This document shows, piece by piece, positions 17,023 through 27,075 of a stretch of DNA of 64,000 bases (its first letter is position 1; the number at the start of each line of letters is the position of its first letter). The notes below the pieces were generated by a model. That model had not been told where the DNA came from. It saw only the letters and a program-made list of their open reading frames with translations, and made no database searches. This DNA is from Planctomycetaceae bacterium. Its GTDB lineage: Bacteria > Planctomycetota > UBA1135 > GCA-002686595. The DNA lies in the NCBI GenBank assembly GCA_016125265.1, contig WGMC01000015.1, positions 124,001-188,000 on the forward strand. Direction: 5' to 3'. Both the position numbers and the translations under genes were made by a program.

Positions 17023-19056
17023 ATGTACAGCGCGTTCCTCCTCACGCTCCTTCTCCCCGTCCAATCGCCCCAGCCCGCGCCTTTCCCGCTGGTCCCGACC
17101 GGCGGTGCTGGGGAACCGGCCGGCCTGGTCGCACTGGCGAACAGCGATGTGTTGGTTGCGTTGCGCGGCGCGGACAACCGGCGCCTCGCGGCTCCGGCTG
17201 GTCTCGGCCTCGACGGCCGTGTGCTGGTGCTGGAGCGCGCCCCGGACGTCGCGCGCGGCCGGTTGTTCGTGGACGGTGCACCCGCCGGAGAACTGGGCCA
17301 GGGACTCGAGTTCTCCGCCTGGCGGGGCCACGTCGAGGGCGAGCCGGAAAGCGACGTGTTCCTCGCGTTCTCGCGCGCGGGTTCGCGCGGTTGGATCCGC
17401 TCCGGCGGGCGGTTGTCGCACTTGGTGAGCGAGCGCGACGAAGTCGGGCGGGGCCCGCGGAGCCGTTGGATGGACCAAGCCGAGCTGAGCCCCGTCGAAC
17501 CGTTCCAGTGCGAAACCCGTCCGACGTCGGCGTCGGGCGCGGCGCAGCACGGCAGCACGCCGTCCGTTCCTCCGGGAGCGCAGGCCGCTCTGGCGAACCA
17601 GCCGCTGTTCCGCTGCCGCGTCGCGGTCGAAACCGACACCCAGTTCTTCCAGCTCTTCGGGAACCCCGCCGCCGCGGAGTCCTACGTGCTGGCGCTGTTC
17701 GCCGCCGTCGCGAGCACCTACCGGGACGAGATCGGCACCGTAATCGAGCTCCCGTACATCGGCCTGCACACGGGCGCGAACGACCCGTGGATCTCCCAGG
17801 ACGTGGGCGGAGGGGCCGGGGATCTGTTGGGTGAGTTCCAGGGCGCCTGGGGCAACGGTGCGCCGGTCCCGGCCGACCTCAACCACTTCGTATCCGGCGC
17901 TGGGCTCGGCGGAGGCGTGGCGTGGCTGGAGGCCCTGTGCTCGCCCTACTACGGGTTCGCCGTCAGCGGCAACATCGGCGGCAATACGCCGTTTCCGCTG
18001 GTGCAAGGGCCGCTCAACTGGGACTACGTCGTGGTCTCACACGAGATGGGGCACAACTTCGCGTCGCCCCACACCCACGACTTCTGCCCGCCCCTCGACC
18101 AGTGCGCGCCGGACGGCTATTGGGGCGGCTGCCAGACAGCCACGGTGTGCCAGCAGGGCACGATCATGAGCTACTGCCATCTCTGCGACGGTGGCATCGC
18201 GAACATCGCGCCGACCTTCCACCCAACCGTGCGCGAGCGCATGCGCCAGGGTGTGTTGGCGAGTTGCCTCCTGCCGTACACCCAACTGGCGGCGACGAAT
18301 CTCGGACAGGGCCACAGCCATACGGCCGAGCCCCTGACGTTGGGAGCGGTCGTGGACGGCGCTGCGCAAACCCTCTCGCTGCCCTATGCGGGTGCGCCGT
18401 CGCCGACCGCGGGTGTGCTCGTGGTGGGCGCGGCTGCCAGCCCGCTGCCGCTCGCGCTCGGCACGCTCGTGCCCAGCGCCGACGTCTTGCTCAACGTGGG
18501 GGCACCGGCGAGCGCCGGCAGCTTCGGACCCTACACGCTGGTGGCAGGCTACCCGGCCGGCATCGGCTTCGTGTGCCAGGCGTGGTTGGTGGACCTCGCC
18601 GCGCCGGACTTCCTGCGCTCGAGCAACGCGTTGGAAGTGGAGGTGTTCGTGCCCGCGCCGTCCACGCCGCTGAACTGGATCGCCCACCCCACGAACGGCC
18701 TCGAGTACGCCATCGTCGGGCCGGGGACCTGGTTCCAGTGCGAGAAGGCCGCGGCGGCCCACGGCGCGGTGCTGGCGGCCCTCGATTCGGCCGCGCTCCA
18801 GACGTTTGCGTTCAACGCGTTCCTCGCCAGCGGCTTGACCGCCGGACCACTGCACATCGGCTACACGGACCGCTACTCCGAGGGCACCTTCCAGTGGGTG
18901 TCGGGCGCCACGGGCAGCTACACCAACTGGGCCGCCGGCGAGCCCAACAACTGGAGCGGCACCGAGGACTTCGCCCAATGGCCGTGGAACGGCAGCCAGT
19001 GGAACGACGCAAGCGGGTACGAGACGCTGCCCGCGCTCGTGCAGCGCAGCCGCTAA
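17023..19056 (+). CDS. Secreted metzincin metalloprotease with C-type lectin domain
   Basis: The 677-residue protein has a short signal peptide and a pro-region to about residue 200. A reprolysin/M12-like catalytic domain follows, with zinc motif HEMGHNFASPH (ligands His340, His344, His350; catalytic Glu341) and the Met-turn GTIMSYCH. The conserved glycine of HExxHxxGxxH is Ala347. A linker module at about residues 430-545 resembles the shared C-terminal module of neighbouring secreted proteins. The last 120 residues form a C-type lectin-like domain (WFQCEKAAAAHGAVLAAL, IGYTDRYSEGTFQWVSG, NWAAGEPNNW), where EPN suggests mannose-type sugar binding. It probably cleaves extracellular protein or glycoprotein. 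Its stop overlaps that of the convergent Kef gene. Confidence 0.87.
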   Translation: MYSAFLLTLLLPVQSPQPAPFPLVPTGGAGEPAGLVALANSDVLVALRGADNRRLAAPAGLGLDGRVLVLERAPDVARGRLFVDGAPAGELGQGLEFSAWRGHVEGEPESDVFLAFSRAGSRGWIRSGGRLSHLVSERDEVGRGPRSRWMDQAELSPVEPFQCETRPTSASGAAQHGSTPSVPPGAQAALANQPLFRCRVAVETDTQFFQLFGNPAAAESYVLALFAAVASTYRDEIGTVIELPYIGLHTGANDPWISQDVGGGAGDLLGEFQGAWGNGAPVPADLNHFVSGAGLGGGVAWLEALCSPYYGFAVSGNIGGNTPFPLVQGPLNWDYVVVSHEMGHNFASPHTHDFCPPLDQCAPDGYWGGCQTATVCQQGTIMSYCHLCDGGIANIAPTFHPTVRERMRQGVLASCLLPYTQLAATNLGQGHSHTAEPLTLGAVVDGAAQTLSLPYAGAPSPTAGVLVVGAAASPLPLALGTLVPSADVLLNVGAPASAGSFGPYTLVAGYPAGIGFVCQAWLVDLAAPDFLRSSNALEVEVFVPAPSTPLNWIAHPTNGLEYAIVGPGTWFQCEKAAAAHGAVLAALDSAALQTFAFNAFLASGLTAGPLHIGYTDRYSEGTFQWVSGATGSYTNWAAGEPNNWSGTEDFAQWPWNGSQWNDASGYETLPALVQRSR

Positions 19057-21095
19057 GCGCGGCTTTCGGGCGGGGGGCTCGACTCCCCGCGCTCGTCCAG
19101 TGTGTCCAGTCCGCGGCCCTCCAGCAGGGCGCGGGCCTTCACCAGCGCTTCGTGGGCGCCGGCCAACACGATCAGGTCGCCGCCTTCGAGGCGCAGCCCC
19201 GCGTCGGGTGTGTGGAGGACCTCGCCGCCGCGCAAGGCGGAGAGCACGAGCGCACCCGTGCGCCTCGGCAGGTCCAACTCGCGCAGCAGCAAACCTGAAA
19301 CCGGGGAGTCCTGGTGCAGGTAGACCTCGTCGACGCCGGTTTGCGCGAGGACCTCGCGCAGCGTTTCGAGCGACGCGCTGGACGTGTCGCCGCCGCGCAG
19401 GAACTGGTACCCCTCGCGGCGGATCAGCTCGCTCTGCACCAAGATGTTGCCGCGCGGCACATCGAGCCACTCGAGCACCCGCGTGAAGATCGCGACGGAG
19501 GTCTCGAACTCCTCGGGCACCACCTGGTCCGCGCCCAAGGAACGCAGCTCGGCCACGTCCGACATGAAACGCGCGCGCACGACGATGTGCAGGTGCGGCG
19601 CCATGCGACGCGCCAGGTTGAGCGCCCGTTTCGTCGCCGCCTGGTCGGGGATGGCGAGCACCAGCACGCGCGCCGTGGCCACACCGGCCCGCTCGAGCGC
19701 CTCGGGCCGGTTCGCGTCGCCGAACTGGATCGGCACACCCTGTTTGCGCGCGCTCTTGACCGTATCCGCGTTCAGTTCGAGCACGCTGAACGGGACCCCC
19801 GTGGCGCGCAGCACCCGCACCAGGTGCCGCCCCGTGGGACCGTAACCGACGATGACCACCTGCGGCGGGCGTTCGCCGTCGAGTTCCGGCTGGGTGCCGG
19901 GCCCGCGTTCGCGCTCCCAACCCAAGGTGTCCACGAGCCGCGGCAGACCCTGCACGACGAAGGGCGTCAGCAGCAGCGACATCACCGCGATGTTGAGGAA
20001 GAGCTGCATGTTCTCCCCCGTCAACACGCCGGCCTTTTCGGCCTCACGGGCGATCACGAACGAAAACTCTCCGGTCTGGAACAGCCCCACGGCGACCAGC
20101 AGCGCGACCCGCCGGGAATGCGTGAGCCAGGACATCAAGGGGTAGAGCACGCCGGCTTTGATGACGAGCAACCCGAGCAAACCACCGAGCACCCACTCGG
20201 GCCTCTCCAACGTCGTGCGCACGTCGACCAACATGCCGATCGACAGGAAGAAGAGCGCGCTGAACACGTCGCGGAACGGCAGGATCTCGCTGACCGTTTG
20301 GTGCGAGTACTCCGATTCCGAGATGAAGAGCCCGGCCACGAACGCGCCGAGGGCCAAGGACAGCCCCATGCTGGAGGTCGCGAGCGCCGCTCCCAGGGCC
20401 ACGAGCACGATGAACAGCACGAACAGTTCGCGGCCGCCGAGGCGCACGACGATGCGCGCCAGCCGGGGAAAACCGTACCGCGCAAACACCAGCACCACCG
20501 CGACACCGCCCACGGCCTGGGCGATCGCGAGCAGCACACTTTCCTCGCCGCTGCCCGACCGGGTGCCGAGGATCCACGGCAGGGCCAGCATGATCGGGAT
20601 CACACACAGGTCCTGGAACAGCAAGATGCCGAGCGACAACTGCCCGTGGCGTGTGTTCGTCTGGCGCGTGTCCGCGAGCGAGCGCAATACGAACGCCGTG
20701 GCGCTGGTGACCGCCAGGAATCCCACCAGGAGCGCTCCCGTCCACGTGGCGCCAAACACCAGCGCCACCACCGCGACCACGGCCACGGTGCCGAGCACTT
20801 GACCCAGGCCGCCGATCGTCAGCTCGCGCCGCATCGCAAAGAGCTTGGGCACCGAGAACTCGAGCCCGATCGTGAACAAGAGCAGCACCACGCCGAGTTC
20901 CGCGAGGGTGCCGACCTGCTCGACGTTGGCGACTCCGCCCAGACCGTAGGGCCCGAGCAACATGCCGATCACCAGGAAGCCAGCGAGGCTCGGCAGACGC
21001 AGGCTGCGGAAGAGCAGCACCCCGGGCACGGCCACGGCGAGCAAAAGCACCAGATCGGGAAGCAGCGGAATCGCGGACGCGGCGCTTTGGGGCAT
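19053..21095 (-). CDS. Kef-type K+/H+ antiporter with RCK domains (CPA2)
   Basis: The 680-residue protein has about 12 membrane segments (residues 10-390) of the Na_H_Exchanger fold, including LVIGMLLGPYGLGG and TSATAFVLRSL. A TrkA-N domain (about 410-525, Rossmann loop GYGPTGRHLVRVL, then FGDANRPEAL) and a TrkA-C domain (about 575-660) follow. Such CPA2 proteins exchange K+ or Na+ for protons and are gated by nucleotide or Ca2+ binding to the RCK part. The ATG at 21095 is chosen because the hydrophobic domain begins a few residues later; upstream codons are arginine-rich non-domain sequence. The stop codon overlaps that of the convergent protease gene. Confidence 0.92.
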   Translation of the reverse strand: MPQSAASAIPLLPDLVLLLAVAVPGVLLFRSLRLPSLAGFLVIGMLLGPYGLGGVANVEQVGTLAELGVVLLLFTIGLEFSVPKLFAMRRELTIGGLGQVLGTVAVVAVVALVFGATWTGALLVGFLAVTSATAFVLRSLADTRQTNTRHGQLSLGILLFQDLCVIPIMLALPWILGTRSGSGEESVLLAIAQAVGGVAVVLVFARYGFPRLARIVVRLGGRELFVLFIVLVALGAALATSSMGLSLALGAFVAGLFISESEYSHQTVSEILPFRDVFSALFFLSIGMLVDVRTTLERPEWVLGGLLGLLVIKAGVLYPLMSWLTHSRRVALLVAVGLFQTGEFSFVIAREAEKAGVLTGENMQLFLNIAVMSLLLTPFVVQGLPRLVDTLGWERERGPGTQPELDGERPPQVVIVGYGPTGRHLVRVLRATGVPFSVLELNADTVKSARKQGVPIQFGDANRPEALERAGVATARVLVLAIPDQAATKRALNLARRMAPHLHIVVRARFMSDVAELRSLGADQVVPEEFETSVAIFTRVLEWLDVPRGNILVQSELIRREGYQFLRGGDTSSASLETLREVLAQTGVDEVYLHQDSPVSGLLLRELDLPRRTGALVLSALRGGEVLHTPDAGLRLEGGDLIVLAGAHEALVKARALLEGRGLDTLDERGESSPPPESRA

Positions 21096-21154
21096 GGCGG
21101 CCCCATGATGCGCGAACACGCCCCCGGGGCCAACCCGCGGGCCGCTCGCCCGGT

Positions 21155-23161
21155 CTATTCCAGCGCCACCACGTCGCAGCGCGCGTCGTTGTAACAGGCC
21201 CCGCCGCCCACGTCCGACAGGTGGTCGGGGACCAGTGCGTTGGCCGTCCGGCCGTTGTGCGTGTGGCGCGCCCACAGTCCCTTCGGCAGGCAAGCCACAC
21301 CCGGTCGCAGGTTGCTGTCCAGCGTGAGGCGCGCGTGCACCTCGCCCAAGTCATTGAACGCGCGCACCAACTGGCCCTCCACCAGGCCGCGTTGGGTCGC
21401 GTCGCTGGGATGCAACGCCAGCGGGACCGGTCCCCGGACACGCTGGCCGAAGGTGGAACTCGTCGTGCGCGAGGTCGCCGGTGAGATCAACGCGAGCGGC
21501 CCGCCGCCACCGGGGGTTCGTTCCTGCCAGTGCCAAGGACCGCCGGGCGCGGTTTCGAACTCCGCGGGCCAGAGGTTCACGCGGCCGTCGGCGGTCCCGG
21601 GGAAGATGTCGACAAAAGCGACGGGCCGAAAGCCCGCGTCCGGCGCGACGAGGCCATCGTTCCGCAACAGGTCGAGGCGTTCGGGTCGCGGGGCGAGCGC
21701 AGCCTCGACGAAGCGCGCTTCGTCCGTGCGTTCGCCGGGCCGCAACAGACCGAGGCGCTGCACGAGTTCGACGAACACCTGGTGGTTCGAGCGGGACTCG
21801 CCGACCGGCGCGATGGCGGGTGTCGACAGTTGCAGCGCGAAGGCGCCGTAACTGCGCTGGAGTTCCGCGTGCTCGAAGAACGTCGTCGCCGGCAGCACCA
21901 CGTCCGCGTACAGGGCGGTGTCCGTCAGCACCGCGTCGTGCACGACGGTGAACAGGTCTTCGCGAAGGAGGCCGCGGCGAATGCGCTCCTGGTTCGGGAA
22001 GGTGGCGAGCGGATTGGCGTTGTAGACGTGCACGGCGAACACTGCGGCACCCGGGCCGCCGTCGAGCGCTTCGCCCAGTCGGGAGAGGTTGACGGCGGGA
22101 CCTTCGACCCCGGGTTCGTCGCAGGCATCGGCCAACTGGCCCCGCCACGCGCCCGATCCGGCGCTCATCGCAAAACCCGCGCCTCGGCGGCCGAAGTGGC
22201 CCGCGATGGCGGGGAGCGCCAGGATCGCCGCCGTGCCCATGCCGCCCGATCGGCTGCGCTCCACACCCCAACCGCAGCGAATGGCGGCCGGCGAAAGGGT
22301 GCCGTAGAGCTCCGCAAACTGCTCGATCTGCTCCCGGGGCACTCCGGTCGCCTTGGCGGCGCGCTCGGGCGACCATGCAGCACATGCCGCGCGGAAACGA
22401 TCGACTCCACGGGCGTGGCGCTCGAGGAACGCAGAATCCGCGCGGCCCGTTTGGAAGAGCAAGTTGGCGATCGCAAGTGCGAGCGGCAGATCGGAACCGG
22501 GTTCCAGTTGCAGGTGCAGGTGCGCGCGGCGCGCGAAGGACGTCGCGCGGGGATCCACCACCACCAGCGTCGCACCGCGCTCGAGTGCGCGCTCCACGAC
22601 GGGCACGAGGTGGATGCCACTGACGTGCGGATTCACCCCCCACAACACAACCAACTGGCTGTGCTCCATGTCCACGAGGGACATGCCGGGCATCTTGCCG
22701 TAGAGCGCGCCCTGCGCCGACGACGACGGTGCGGCGCACAGCGTGCGATCGACGGGCGACGCACCGAAACGGCGAAAGAACAGCGCGTCCGCCGCATCCT
22801 GGGTCAACAGTCCGTTCGAACCTCCGTAGCTGACGGGAAGCAGGGCGCGGGGACCGTGTCGGTGCGCGACGTCGGCGTAGCGTTCGGCGATGCGTTCGAG
22901 GGCCGCGTCCCACGTGCACGACTCGAACTCGCCCGCGCCCTTCTGACCCCGGCGCAGCAGCGGCGTCTGGAGGCGTTCGTCGCCGTGAACGTGTTCGGCC
23001 ATCCGCCGCACCTTGCCGCAGATGACACCGCCTTGGAGCGGGTGCAGCGCCCCGTCCGTCGCGCTGTCGATGCGCCGGATGCGCCCGCGCTCCACTTCGA
23101 CCGCGAGGGTGCAGGAATCGGGGCAATCCAGGGGACAGGCGACGCGGTGGACGTGGGACAT
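21155..23161 (-). CDS. Molybdopterin-dependent oxidoreductase
   Basis: The 668-residue protein starts with a [4Fe-4S] cysteine motif (CPLDCPDSC, then GVICGK). The molybdopterin fold follows, with YGGSNGLLTQDAADALFFRRFG, VLWGVNPHVSGIHLVP, RCGWGVERSRSGGMGTAAI, and a C-terminal molydop-binding domain (SPATSRTTSSTFGQ, HPSDATQRGLVEGQLVRAFND). It belongs to the DMSO reductase superfamily, close to proteins annotated as BisC or formate-dehydrogenase-like. The substrate is unknown. No signal peptide or electron-transfer subunit is seen, so it is probably cytoplasmic. I prefer the ATG at 23161, preceded by GAGG; an ATG seven codons upstream is possible. It is transcribed divergently from the glutaredoxin gene. 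Confidence 0.9.
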   Translation of the reverse strand: MSHVHRVACPLDCPDSCTLAVEVERGRIRRIDSATDGALHPLQGGVICGKVRRMAEHVHGDERLQTPLLRRGQKGAGEFESCTWDAALERIAERYADVAHRHGPRALLPVSYGGSNGLLTQDAADALFFRRFGASPVDRTLCAAPSSSAQGALYGKMPGMSLVDMEHSQLVVLWGVNPHVSGIHLVPVVERALERGATLVVVDPRATSFARRAHLHLQLEPGSDLPLALAIANLLFQTGRADSAFLERHARGVDRFRAACAAWSPERAAKATGVPREQIEQFAELYGTLSPAAIRCGWGVERSRSGGMGTAAILALPAIAGHFGRRGAGFAMSAGSGAWRGQLADACDEPGVEGPAVNLSRLGEALDGGPGAAVFAVHVYNANPLATFPNQERIRRGLLREDLFTVVHDAVLTDTALYADVVLPATTFFEHAELQRSYGAFALQLSTPAIAPVGESRSNHQVFVELVQRLGLLRPGERTDEARFVEAALAPRPERLDLLRNDGLVAPDAGFRPVAFVDIFPGTADGRVNLWPAEFETAPGGPWHWQERTPGGGGPLALISPATSRTTSSTFGQRVRGPVPLALHPSDATQRGLVEGQLVRAFNDLGEVHARLTLDSNLRPGVACLPKGLWARHTHNGRTANALVPDHLSDVGGGACYNDARCDVVALE

Positions 23162-23277
23162 GGTGGCCTCGGTGGTCCCCATCGTACCGCTCGGCGGCGG
23201 GACGGGGTCTCCGCGATCGCGGGCTGGGTTCGAGGGCTCCGGGGGCCTATGCTCCCCCCTTCGAAGGAGCCAAACCC

Positions 23278-23514
23278 ATGAAAGCTGAACTCTATACCTG
23301 GTCCAGTTGCCCGTTCTGTGTCGGAGCCAAGAAGCTGCTCGAGCGCCGCGGCATCCCCTACGTCGAACACGTGATGGACGGGAAGGACGCGGAGCTGAAC
23401 GAGCAGAAGCGCAAGTACAACCACCGCACGGTGCCGATCATCCTGATCGACGGTCAGTTCATCGGCGGTGCCAGCGACCTGGAGGCGATGGACGCGCAGG
23501 GCAAGCTCAAGTAG
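23278..23514 (+). CDS. grxC: Glutaredoxin (Grx3 type)
   Basis: The 78-residue protein has the dithiol active site CPFC (Cys11, Cys14), the TVP cis-proline loop (HRTVPIILIDGQFIGGASDLEAM) and the GGxxD glutathione-binding motif. Length and motifs match GrxC. It reduces protein disulfides and glutathione mixed disulfides in the cytoplasm. It stands alone between the divergent molybdopterin oxidoreductase and the convergent kinase gene, whose stop lies 6 bases away. No feature suggests specialisation. Confidence 0.95.
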   Translation: MKAELYTWSSCPFCVGAKKLLERRGIPYVEHVMDGKDAELNEQKRKYNHRTVPIILIDGQFIGGASDLEAMDAQGKLK

Positions 23515-23520
23515 CGCGGC

Positions 23521-25140
23521 TCATCCGGTCTGCGCGAGCAACGCGTCCACCAGCGCCGCGACCGCATCTTCGGCCGGCCCGCCGGACTCGATGCGCACGT
23601 GGTGCCGCGGCGGCAACTCGTCCGGCGGTTCGTACTGCTCGGCGAGCCGCAGGTACACGTTCCAGTCGGCCTCCGACGGCTCGCGCGGGTCGAGGGCCCG
23701 CCGCTCCAGGCGCTCTTTGGCCACCTCGGGAGTCGTGAAGGGCTCGAACAGCACGTACGGCACACCGAACTCGCCGGCGAGGTCCGCAAACGGCCGACGC
23801 CAGCGCGCCTGCACAAAACTGCCGTCGACGATGCACGTGCGGCCCTCGCCCAGGTCCCGGCGCGCGTCGGCGAGCAGCGCGTCGTAGGTGCGCTGCTTTG
23901 CGTCCGGCGCGTAGCGGCCCTGGTCGTAGGCGCCCCGGTGGCGGCCCTCGGGAAGCTTGCCGTCCTCGCCCGCGATGCGGCGCCGCAACACGTCGCTGCG
24001 GTGCAATGCGGCGCCGAGAATGCGCGCCGTGCGTTCCGCGAGCCAACTTTTGCCGCTGGCGGGCAGCCCGCACATCAAGACCAACGCGGGCGGCAGATCG
24101 TAGGACGCCGCAAGCAGCGCGTGGGCGCTGCCTTCGATGCGCGCCGCGCGCCGTGCCTCGGGATCCGATTCGCCCTTCGCGCGCAGGCCGCCCACCTTGG
24201 CGCGCACCAGCGCGCGGTAAACCTTGAAACCGCCGAGAACGGCGTCCAGATCGCGATCCTCGGCCAAATTGGCGTACTCCCGAGCCAACCAACTGGCCGC
24301 GGCGCGATGGCCCGCGCGGTCCAAGTCCATCAGGAGGAAGGCCAAGTCGAGGCCGCCGTCGCCGCGGCGCAGGTCCGCGTTGAACTCGAGGGCGTCGTAG
24401 ATCGCAAGCTCCTGCCCGCGCACCCAGACGTTGCCCGCGTGCAAGTCCCCGTGGCCGTCGACGGCGCGCCCCGCGGCGATGCGCGCGCGGAGCTTGGGCG
24501 ATCGGTCGCGGAAGAAATCTTCCGTCTTGCGGCGCAGGAAATCGACGAGCTCCGGCGACGCCAGGGCACCCAGCTCCGCGGCCTCGGATGCGTCGTTCCA
24601 CACATCGAGCGCGTCGACGTTGTCGAGCGCCAATCGCTCGAGCCTCGACGGATCCGCGGCGCGGTCGGCTTCGGGACCGCGCTCGGCCTCGCGATGGAAA
24701 CGGGCCAGACGCTCGGCGAGCACCGCCAGCAGTTCGTGGTCCACCTCGCCGCGCTCGAGCCGCTTGTCCAAGAGGTCGTGGGCCGTGAGCCGCACCATGT
24801 GCACCGCCACGGCCAACGTGTCCGTGGGCGGCTCGTCGGCCTCCAGGAACGTCTCGAAGCGCGCGCCGCCGTCGGGCGAGGGACGCAGGGCCGCGAGCCC
24901 CAGGTACACACCCGGCGCCAGGCGGCGGTTGAGGCGCAACTCCTCGCGGGCCGCGGCCAGGCGCAGCGCGGGCGTCGAGAAATCGAGGAACGGGTAACGC
25001 ACCTCGCGCTTCACCTTGTACACGCGGGTCCCGACCAGGGCGACCACGCTCGCGTGGGTGTGGATCAACTCCGGTTGGCCGCCCCCATCGGGGTAACTGT
25101 TCGGGTCCGCCAGCCAGCGTTCGAGTGCAACGGCATCCAT
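23521..25140 (-). CDS. Bifunctional APH-like phosphotransferase / P-loop kinase
   Basis: The 539-residue fusion has an N-terminal aminoglycoside phosphotransferase-like domain (residues 1-330, Brenner motif [14 protein letters not shown] and the downstream [27 protein letters not shown]). A C-terminal AAA/zeta-like kinase domain follows (Walker [13 protein letters not shown] near residue 362; [11 protein letters not shown]). This COG2187-COG0645 architecture is widespread in bacteria. The substrate is unknown and it is not evidence of antibiotic resistance. The ATG at 25140 begins [10 protein letters not shown]; upstream codons lack family similarity. It is divergent from purE, with 134 bases between the two starts. 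Confidence 0.88.
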   Translation of the reverse strand: MDAVALERWLADPNSYPDGGGQPELIHTHASVVALVGTRVYKVKREVRYPFLDFSTPALRLAAAREELRLNRRLAPGVYLGLAALRPSPDGGARFETFLEADEPPTDTLAVAVHMVRLTAHDLLDKRLERGEVDHELLAVLAERLARFHREAERGPEADRAADPSRLERLALDNVDALDVWNDASEAAELGALASPELVDFLRRKTEDFFRDRSPKLRARIAAGRAVDGHGDLHAGNVWVRGQELAIYDALEFNADLRRGDGGLDLAFLLMDLDRAGHRAAASWLAREYANLAEDRDLDAVLGGFKVYRALVRAKVGGLRAKGESDPEARRAARIEGSAHALLAASYDLPPALVLMCGLPASGKSWLAERTARILGAALHRSDVLRRRIAGEDGKLPEGRHRGAYDQGRYAPDAKQRTYDALLADARRDLGEGRTCIVDGSFVQARWRRPFADLAGEFGVPYVLFEPFTTPEVAKERLERRALDPREPSEADWNVYLRLAEQYEPPDELPPRHHVRIESGGPAEDAVAALVDALLAQTG

Positions 25141-25274
25141 GGGGCCCGTGGAGCATAACGGCACCCCGCGCGGGCTCCCATCGGGGACGGGAGGCGCGCC
25201 GGCGCCCACCGGGGCGCTATAGTCCCGTGCGGAGCCTTCGCGCACGCCCACCCCCACGCACGCCCGGGACCACC

Positions 25275-25802
25275 ATGGAGAGCAATCAGGCCACAGACCC
25301 CGCCCGCGACGTCTTTGGAGCCCGGGTGCCCGTGGTCGGTGTGATCATGGGCAGCAGTTCGGATTGGGAAACCCTGCGCCACGCGACGGTGGCGCTCGAA
25401 GAGCTCGACGTGCCCTACGAGCGGCGCATCGTCTCCGCGCACCGCACGCCCGAGTTGCTGTTCGAATACGCGTCCACGGCAGCGTCGCGCGGGTTGCGTG
25501 TGCTGATCGCCGGCGCCGGCGGGGCCGCCCACCTGCCGGGCATGGCCGCCTCCAAGACCACATTGCCGGTGCTGGGAGTGCCCGTTCGCTCGGCCATGTT
25601 GGCCGGTGTCGACTCGCTGCTCTCGATCGTGCAGATGCCGGCCGGTGTGCCCGTCGGCACGCTCGCCATCGGCCCCGCTGGCGCGACGAACGCGGGTCTT
25701 CTTGCGGCGTCGATCCTGGCGCTCTCCGATCCGGCCCTGGCGGAGCGCCTCGTCCGTTGGCGCGCCGAGCAGACGCGGCGAGTGCTCGAAACCACGCTCT
25801 GA
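25275..25802 (+). CDS. purE: 5-(carboxyamino)imidazole ribonucleotide mutase
   Basis: The 175-residue protein carries the class I PurE signatures: [16 protein letters not shown] (phosphate loop), [13 protein letters not shown] (catalytic His) and [16 protein letters not shown]. It converts N5-CAIR to CAIR in purine biosynthesis. It starts at the ATG after an N-terminal extension of about 20 residues relative to E. coli PurE. It lies 7 bases upstream of purK, forming the standard purEK operon. Confidence 0.96.
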   Translation: MESNQATDPARDVFGARVPVVGVIMGSSSDWETLRHATVALEELDVPYERRIVSAHRTPELLFEYASTAASRGLRVLIAGAGGAAHLPGMAASKTTLPVLGVPVRSAMLAGVDSLLSIVQMPAGVPVGTLAIGPAGATNAGLLAASILALSDPALAERLVRWRAEQTRRVLETTL

Positions 25803-25809
25803 AACACCC

Positions 25810-26946
25810 ATGGGATCGCGCGAGCGAGTTGTCCTGCCCGGCGCGACCCTGGGCGTGTTGGGCGGCGGCCAATTGGGCCGCATGGAGGCCATTGCGGCGC
25901 GGCGCATGGGGTACCGGGTGGTCGTGCTCGATCCCGAAGCCGACTGCCCCGCGTCCCACGTGGCCGACGAGCACATCCAGGCCGACTACGGCGACGAGGA
26001 CGCGGCGCGGCGGCTCGCCCGGGCCGTGTCCGTCGTGACCTTCGAGGTCGAGAACGTGCCCGCGGCAACGCTCGCAGCCATCGAAGCGCTCGCACCCGTG
26101 CGGCCGGGGCCGGGGGCGCTCGAAATCTGCCGGCATCGGGTGCTCGAAAAGCGCTTCCTCGCGGGTCGCGGCTTTCCGGTGGCGCCGTTCCATGTGGTGG
26201 AGAGCCTGGCGGACCTGGAAGAGGGCCTGCGCCAACTCGGTCCGCCCGCGATCCTCAAGACCGCCGAGTTCGGCTACGACGGCAAGGGCCAGCGGCGCAT
26301 CCAGTCGATCGACGAGGCCGCCGCGGCGTACGCGCCGTTCGCCGGGCGCGCCGCGGTGCTCGAAGCGGTGGTGCCGTTCGACGCCGAGCTCTCCGTCATC
26401 GGCGCGCGCGGCCTCGACGGCGACTTCCGCGCGTTCCCCTTGCTGCGCAACGCTCACGCGCGGCACATCCTCGACGTGACCCGCGCACCCGCCGGTGTGC
26501 CGCTCGGCGTCGAAACGCGGGCCCGCGAACTCGCCCGCGCGATCGCCGAGGCGCTCGAGTTGGTGGGCCTCGTGACCGTGGAGCTGTTCCTGGTCGGCGA
26601 CGAGCTGATCGTCAACGAACTCGCCCCGCGCACGCACAACTCGGGCCACGGCACGATCGAAGCTGCGTCCACCGACCAGTTCGAACAGCACCTGCGCGCC
26701 GTTTGCGGCCTGCCCCTAGGCGAGACCGAGTTGCTGCGCCCGTTTGCCATGGCCAACCTGCTGGGCGACATCTGGGGCCGCCAGGAACCGCACTGGGCCC
26801 GCGCCCTGTCGGAGCCCGGCGTGCGCCTGCACCTCTACGGCAAGAAGGAACCGCGCGCGGGCCGCAAGATGGGCCACCTGACGGCACTAGCGGCGAGCGC
26901 GGATGCGGCCGAAGCGCTGGTGCGCCGCGCGCGCTCGCTGCTGTAG
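25810..26946 (+). CDS. purK: N5-carboxyaminoimidazole ribonucleotide synthase
   Basis: The 378-residue ATP-grasp enzyme begins with GVLGGGQLGRMEAIAARRMG and continues through FEVENVPAATLAAIEAL, LKTAEFGYDGKGQRRI and NELAPRTHNSGHGTIEA, which bind ATP-Mg and AIR. It makes N5-CAIR from AIR, bicarbonate and ATP, supplying PurE encoded just upstream. The length is normal. A short inverted repeat TTCGGA/TCCGAA lies within 25 bases of the stop but is weak as a terminator. Confidence 0.96.
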   Translation: MGSRERVVLPGATLGVLGGGQLGRMEAIAARRMGYRVVVLDPEADCPASHVADEHIQADYGDEDAARRLARAVSVVTFEVENVPAATLAAIEALAPVRPGPGALEICRHRVLEKRFLAGRGFPVAPFHVVESLADLEEGLRQLGPPAILKTAEFGYDGKGQRRIQSIDEAAAAYAPFAGRAAVLEAVVPFDAELSVIGARGLDGDFRAFPLLRNAHARHILDVTRAPAGVPLGVETRARELARAIAEALELVGLVTVELFLVGDELIVNELAPRTHNSGHGTIEAASTDQFEQHLRAVCGLPLGETELLRPFAMANLLGDIWGRQEPHWARALSEPGVRLHLYGKKEPRAGRKMGHLTALAASADAAEALVRRARSLL

Positions 26947-27075
26947 CTTCGGACTCCGATCCGAATAACCCGCCGCAATTTGCGGTCAACTGAAGAACAG
27001 GCGGACCTGCGCAAGTCTCGACGAGCGCGAGAGGATCCGACTTCGTTTCGGCGTCTCGCTTGATCGCGCGCCCCT

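Noticed and set aside
23521..25140. Antibiotic-resistance phosphotransferase
   Set aside because: The APH-like half is fused to a P-loop kinase in the widespread COG2187-COG0645 architecture, which is not a resistance determinant.
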